DNA from: an uncultured Candidatus Melainabacteria bacterium
GTDB taxonomy: Bacteria; Cyanobacteriota; Vampirovibrionia; Gastranaerophilales; Gastranaerophilaceae
Reading direction: 5' to 3'
NCBI GenBank assembly: GCA_934747335.1
Contig: CAKVGS010000028.1
Location: forward strand, 1 to 27,922
Length of the DNA stretch: 27,922 nucleotides
Part shown: positions 23,819 to 27,922 of the stretch, piece after piece
How the letters are laid out: each line of letters starts with the position of its first letter
Position numbering within the stretch: position 1 is the first letter of the stretch
Made by a program: the position numbers and the translations under genes
Notes under the pieces: model-generated
Seen by the model: only the letters and a program-made list of their open reading frames with translations
What the model was told of the DNA's origin: nothing
The model's database searches: none

Positions 23819-24877
23819 ATGTACTACCAAGGTCTTATTAACAAATATAGAAAATACTTACCTGTAACGGATTCTACGCCTGTTGTAACACTTAATGAAG
23901 GCAACACACCTTTAATCAAGGCCGATAATTTGGCTAAGAAAATCGGCTTAGAAGCTAATATTTATTTGAAGTTTGAAGGTTGTAATCCAACAGGAAGTTT
24001 TAAAGACCGTGGTATGACGATGGCTGTTACAAAGGCTAAAGAAGCAGGCGCAAACGCTATTATTTGCGCATCAACAGGAAACACTTCCGCTTCTGCCGCA
24101 GCTTACGGTGCAAAAGCAGGCATTAAAACATTTGTACTTATTCCTGACGGGTATATAGCGTTAGGCAAGCTTTCTCAAGCTATGATGTACGGTGCTGAAA
24201 TTATCGCAATTCAAGGCAATTTTGACCAAGCATTGGAATGCGTGAGAGAAATTTCTGCAACACATCCGATAACTTTAGTAAACTCCGTAAACCCATTCAG
24301 AATTGAAGGCCAAAAAACAGGCGCATTTGAAATTTGCGACGCCTTAGGTAAAGCTCCCGAATACCATTTCATTCCTGTTGGAAATGCGGGTAATATAACT
24401 GCTTACTGGAAAGGTTATAAAGAATATTTTGCAGAAGGTACTATTGAATCTTTACCACAAATGATGGGGTATGAAGCGGAAGGCTCAGCGGCAATCGTAC
24501 GCGGAGAAAGAATTATGAAGCCTGAAACATTGGCAACCGCAATCAGAATAGGTAATCCTGCGAGTTGGAAACAAGCAGAAGCCGCAAGAGATGAAAGCAA
24601 AGGCAAAATCGGTTGCGTTTCTGATGAAAAGATTGTTGAAGCTTATAAAATGTTGGCATCCGCAGAAGGTGTTTTATGCGAACCGGCAAGTGCAGCTTCT
24701 GTTGCAGGCTTAATTCAAGCACACTCTCAAGGTCTTGTAAAAGAAGGAACTGATATCGTTTGTATTCTTACGGGTAACGGACTTAAAGACCCTGATAATG
24801 CAATCAAGTATTCTAACGCGGATGTTAAAAAGACATCTTCCGAAATGAATGATGTTTTAAAGGCAATGGGTATCTAA
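23819..24877 (+). CDS. thrC: Threonine synthase
   Basis: 352 aa, PLP-dependent conversion of O-phosphohomoserine to threonine, the last step of threonine synthesis. N-terminal TPLIKADNLAKKIGL, the PLP lysine K62 in NPTGSFKDRGM, the substrate/phosphate loop STGNTSASAAAYG, and the C-terminal LTGNGLKDP are all typical of the short bacterial type. ATG 23819 is preferred to the in-frame ATG at 23786: GAGAGG stands 9 bases before it and the earlier ATG lies inside the promoter. One base separates its stop from proB, so the two are co-transcribed. Confidence 0.96.
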   Translation: MYYQGLINKYRKYLPVTDSTPVVTLNEGNTPLIKADNLAKKIGLEANIYLKFEGCNPTGSFKDRGMTMAVTKAKEAGANAIICASTGNTSASAAAYGAKAGIKTFVLIPDGYIALGKLSQAMMYGAEIIAIQGNFDQALECVREISATHPITLVNSVNPFRIEGQKTGAFEICDALGKAPEYHFIPVGNAGNITAYWKGYKEYFAEGTIESLPQMMGYEAEGSAAIVRGERIMKPETLATAIRIGNPASWKQAEAARDESKGKIGCVSDEKIVEAYKMLASAEGVLCEPASAASVAGLIQAHSQGLVKEGTDIVCILTGNGLKDPDNAIKYSNADVKKTSSEMNDVLKAMGI

Positions 24878-24878
24878 A

Positions 24879-26024
24879 ATGTTAAGAAAAGAATTTATTG
24901 ACGCAAAAAGAATTGTAATCAAACTTGGTACAAATGTTTTGAGAAATGCTGATGGCGAAGTTGCGATTTCTCGTATTTATTCGTTTATTGAAGATATGTC
25001 AAAACTTGTAAAACAAGGTAAAGAAGTTATTTTGGTAACTTCAGGCGCTGTTGGTTTAGGTAAAAAGAAATTGAATTTAGATTCAACCGCCGAAGATGGC
25101 GTAAAACAGGCATGTGCGGCTGTTGGTCAAAGTCGTTTGATGTCGTTTTATGAAAACGGTTTTGGTATTTTTGATGTGCCGATTGCGCAAATTCTTTTGA
25201 CAGAAGATGATTTTTCTTTAAGATACAGATATTTGAGCCTAAGAACGACTTTAAATAAGATTTTGGAATTCGGAGTAGTTCCGATTATTAACCAAAATGA
25301 CACAGTTTCAACAATCGCCATGAATCCGATGATGGCAGGCATGAAGGTTTGCTTTGCTGATAACGATAAGCTGTCTGCGCTTGTTGCGAGTGAACTTGAC
25401 GCGGATTTGTTGATTTTATTGTCTGATATTAACGGACTTTATACCGCTAATCCAAAGGAAAATCCTGATGCGACTTTGATTAAGGAGGTTGATGGTGTGA
25501 CAGATGAAATTATGTCACTTGGAACTGACGCTTCTGAAGGCGGTCGTGGCGGTATGAGAACAAAACTTGAGGCAGCTAAGCTTGTAACACGTTTCGGTGG
25601 TAGAGTATTAATTGCAAATGGTAAAATTCCTTACGTTATTAATAAGATTTTTGAAGGCGAGGATATCGGAACAATGTTCTTGCCAACTAGCGAAAACCTT
25701 CCTGATAAAAAGCGTTGGATTGGATACGCAACGAATATCATTGGCGGTCTTGTAGTTAATCAGGGTGCAAAAAAAGCGATTTTGGAACAATGTTCAAGCC
25801 TTCTTCCAATTGGGATTTTGAATGTTGTAAACGATTTTAACCAAGGCGAAGTTGTTTCGATTATGGATGAAAATAATGTTGAATTTGCGCGCGGTATGGT
25901 TAATTACAGTTCGCAAGAATGCCGTAGAATTGTTGGTTCGCATTCTAACAATATTGAAAAAATATTGGGTTACAAAAATTATGATGCGGTGATTACAAGA
26001 GATAATATTACAGGCTTAATTTAA
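24879..26024 (+). CDS. proB: Glutamate 5-kinase
   Basis: 381 aa, first step of proline synthesis (ATP-dependent phosphorylation of glutamate). The amino-acid kinase domain has VIKLGTNVLR near residue 13, LVTSGAVGLG, IINQNDTVS, LLSDINGLY and GRGGMRTKLEAAK. A C-terminal PUA domain follows from about residue 280 (NQGAKKAILEQCSSLLPIGI ... GMVNYSS), as in E. coli ProB. It starts two bases after the thrC stop with no strong ribosome site of its own, so coupling to thrC is likely. proA is not in the window. It ends at a strong terminator. Confidence 0.95.
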   Translation: MLRKEFIDAKRIVIKLGTNVLRNADGEVAISRIYSFIEDMSKLVKQGKEVILVTSGAVGLGKKKLNLDSTAEDGVKQACAAVGQSRLMSFYENGFGIFDVPIAQILLTEDDFSLRYRYLSLRTTLNKILEFGVVPIINQNDTVSTIAMNPMMAGMKVCFADNDKLSALVASELDADLLILLSDINGLYTANPKENPDATLIKEVDGVTDEIMSLGTDASEGGRGGMRTKLEAAKLVTRFGGRVLIANGKIPYVINKIFEGEDIGTMFLPTSENLPDKKRWIGYATNIIGGLVVNQGAKKAILEQCSSLLPIGILNVVNDFNQGEVVSIMDENNVEFARGMVNYSSQECRRIVGSHSNNIEKILGYKNYDAVITRDNITGLI

Positions 26025-26026
26025 AT

Positions 26027-26066
26027 AAAAAAAAATAACCACTCAATTGAGTGGTTATTTTTTTTT
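26027..26066. terminator. Perfect 40-bp palindromic bidirectional terminator
   Basis: Nine A, the stem TAACCACTCAA/TTGAGTGGTTA, then nine T, with no mismatch over 40 bases. It stands between the convergent proB and infB and gives each a stem followed by a U tract, so it should end transcription in both directions. Confidence 0.92.
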
Positions 26067-26074
26067 ATTTAAAT

Positions 26075-27922
26075 TTATTCCAATTCAGAACGTTCAATTT
26101 GTTCTTCTGTTGTAAATTTAACAATATCGCCTTCTTGAATATCATTGAACTTAACGAATGATAAACCGCATTCGAAACCTTGAGCAACTTCTTTAACGTC
26201 GTCTTTAAATCTCTTAAGTTGGTCAACCGCGCCTTTAAAGATTTCTTTACCATCACGATAAATAGTTGCGGTGTCGTTTCTGTTAATTTTGCCTTCTGTA
26301 ACGTAGCAGCCTGCAATTTTTTGAGTCTTGCCGATTGTGAAGATTTGTCTGATTTCAACTTGACCGGTAACAACTTCTTTAACTTCAGGAGAAAGAAGTG
26401 AAATCATTGTCTTTTCAATATCTTCCAAGATTTGATAAATAATATCGTATTTCTTGATTGTTACGCCTTCTTTTTCTGCGGCTGCTAAAGCATTTGAATC
26501 TTCTTTAACCGTAAAGCCTAAAATTAGAGCGTTTGAAGCTGACGCTAACATAACATCGGCTTCTGAAATATCACCAACACCAACGTGGATAATCTTGGTA
26601 ACGATTTCTTTTGATTCAAGCTGAGCAATTGCTTGAGCAACAGCTTCTGCAGAACCGTGAGTGTTAGCTTTGATAATCAAGTTCAATTGAGGAATATCAC
26701 CTTCCGCGTCACCTGATTCTCTTCTCATATGAGCAGGTAACATAGCGTCAAGGCGTTTGTTGCGTTCTTTTTCTTTACGCTTATCAACAATTGCTTTCAT
26801 TTCTTTTTCGTTCTTAACTACTTCGAAGAAATCACCTGCGTTTGGAACTTCTGTCAAACCTAAAATCTCAACAGGAGTTGAAGGTTCAGCCTTAACAATT
26901 CTTTCGCCTGAGTCTGAAAGCAACGCTCTTACTCTACCGCAAGCTGTACCAACTACGATACAGTTGCCTGTTCTTAATGTACCGTTTTGTACAAGAAGTG
27001 TTGCAACTGGGCCTTTACCTTTATCTAAGTTAGCTTCAATTACAACACCTGAAGCTTCTGCTTTAGGGTTAGCTTTAAGGTCTTGTAAATCTGCTACAAG
27101 CAAGATGTATTCTAACAATTCGTCAATACCTGTACCTTGCAAAGCGGAAACATTAACCGTAATTGTTTCACCGCCCCAAGCTTCAGGAACAAGTCCGTGC
27201 TCTGTTAATTGTTGCAATACTCTGTCAGGGTTTGCTCCGGGTTTATCGCACTTGTTAACCGCTACGATAATTGGAACTTCCGCAGCTTTTGCGTGGTTAA
27301 TAGCTTCAATTGTTTGAGGCATGATACCATCATCAGCTGCAACAACCAAAATTGCGATATCAGTTGCTTTTGCACCTCTGGCACGCATTTCTGTGAACGC
27401 TTCGTGACCCGGAGTATCGACGAACACGATTTTCTTTTCGTGTTTGTTATCTAGATAAACAGTGTAAGCACCGATAGATTGTGTAATACCACCGACTTCA
27501 GTTGCAACGATTTTGTGCTTAGAAGCACGAATGCTATCCAATAATGTAGTTTTACCGTGGTCTACGTGACCCATAATACTTACAACAGGCGCACGCTTCT
27601 TCAATAATTTTTTATCAACTTCGCTTAAAGCTTTTTGTTTTTGTTCTTTTTCAAGCTCTTCTTCCATGAAAGCTTCAATATCTTCTTCAAGAACTTCCAA
27701 TTCGTATTCAGCACAAACTTTTTTAATTGTTTCAACATCAATAAGTTGGTTTACTGTTGCCATAACACCTTGGAACATCAAGAACTTAACGATTTCAGCA
27801 GGAGATTTATGGATTTTATCAGCCAATTCGCTAATTGTCATTGGTTGATTTACAACAATTTGTTTAACTTCTGCGAGTTCTTCTTCTTTGTGTGATTTCT
27901 TTTTGTGTTTTTGAGCAGCTGC
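26075..27922 (-). CDS. infB: Translation initiation factor IF-2 (5' end outside window)
   Basis: At least 615 codons; the frame stays open to the last base of the window, ahead of the internal ATG at 27841, with a Lys-rich linker (QKHKKKSHKEEE) typical of the IF-2 N-terminus. Then come the IF2_N winged fold (MTISELADKIHKSPAEIVKF), G1 GHVDHGKTT, G3 DTPGHEAF, G4 NKCDKP, domain II with LDKGKGPVATLLVQNGTL, and the fMet-tRNA binding C-terminal part ending at EEQIERSELE. It is a GTPase that places initiator tRNA on the 30S subunit. The domain II wording is very like cyanobacterial IF-2, the main taxonomic hint here. It normally follows nusA, which would lie to the right of the window. Confidence 0.97.
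   Translation of the reverse strand, partial: AAAQKHKKKSHKEEELAEVKQIVVNQPMTISELADKIHKSPAEIVKFLMFQGVMATVNQLIDVETIKKVCAEYELEVLEEDIEAFMEEELEKEQKQKALSEVDKKLLKKRAPVVSIMGHVDHGKTTLLDSIRASKHKIVATEVGGITQSIGAYTVYLDNKHEKKIVFVDTPGHEAFTEMRARGAKATDIAILVVAADDGIMPQTIEAINHAKAAEVPIIVAVNKCDKPGANPDRVLQQLTEHGLVPEAWGGETITVNVSALQGTGIDELLEYILLVADLQDLKANPKAEASGVVIEANLDKGKGPVATLLVQNGTLRTGNCIVVGTACGRVRALLSDSGERIVKAEPSTPVEILGLTEVPNAGDFFEVVKNEKEMKAIVDKRKEKERNKRLDAMLPAHMRRESGDAEGDIPQLNLIIKANTHGSAEAVAQAIAQLESKEIVTKIIHVGVGDISEADVMLASASNALILGFTVKEDSNALAAAEKEGVTIKKYDIIYQILEDIEKTMISLLSPEVKEVVTGQVEIRQIFTIGKTQKIAGCYVTEGKINRNDTATIYRDGKEIFKGAVDQLKRFKDDVKEVAQGFECGLSFVKFNDIQEGDIVKFTTEEQIERSELE

Noticed and set aside
26757..27317. 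186-codon plus-strand frame opposite infB
   Set aside because: Shadow of the strongly conserved infB coding strand; no family resemblance and no ribosome site.

Overview
The window looks like a low-GC chromosomal segment of a gut-type, non-photosynthetic cyanobacterial relative (Melainabacteria/Gastranaerophilales). That placement is an inference: the IF-2 GTP-binding and central regions read like cyanobacterial IF-2, genes often have clear AGGAG ribosome sites, and the sequence is strongly A+T rich. No rRNA, tRNA or CRISPR array was seen.

Layout. (1) 1-7824: a type I restriction-modification locus, hsdR-hsdM-hsdS on the minus strand with overlapping stop/start codons. The hsdS gene faces a second, oppositely oriented HsdS specificity segment across a tyrosine recombinase gene. 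A 42-bp perfect inverted repeat (13-54 and 2092-2133) lies at the start of the exchangeable half, so this is very probably an invertible, phase-variable specificity gene. (2) 7956-11011: a two-gene nuclease/helicase pair matching the Hachiman (HamA/HamB) layout. (3) 11017-14916: a divergent small XRE-type regulator, a small PD-(D/E)XK-like nuclease gene, and a long helicase gene. The helicase reading frame joins an RNA polymerase alpha-CTD-like helix-hairpin-helix, a sigma region 4-like helix-turn-helix, an RQC-like winged helix and a PIF1-type SF1B helicase. It is interrupted by a one-base frameshift at 12345-12349. I do not recognise this set as a named system; it is the best candidate here for something undescribed. 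(4) 14942-20416: a Mu-like transposon (MuA-like DDE transposase, MuB-like ATPase, a third protein with an integrase core-binding fold but no catalytic residues) that seems to carry an AbiEi/AbiEii toxin-antitoxin pair. TGTC-type repeats mark candidate ends. (5) 20470-22102: a remnant of a large serine recombinase and a class II Fic protein with striking paired operators. (6) 22348-27922: ordinary chromosomal genes: two small proteins (one secreted), a secreted von Willebrand factor A protein, thrC, proB, a perfect 40-bp bidirectional terminator, and infB (5' end beyond the window).

Taken together, 1-22 kb is a defence and mobile-element island abutting housekeeping genes. Several independent systems that respond to foreign DNA (type I RM, Hachiman-like, the candidate nuclease-helicase operon, AbiE) sit next to each other together with recombinases and a transposon that could have brought or reshuffled them. 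All functions are read from sequence motifs; no database search was run.
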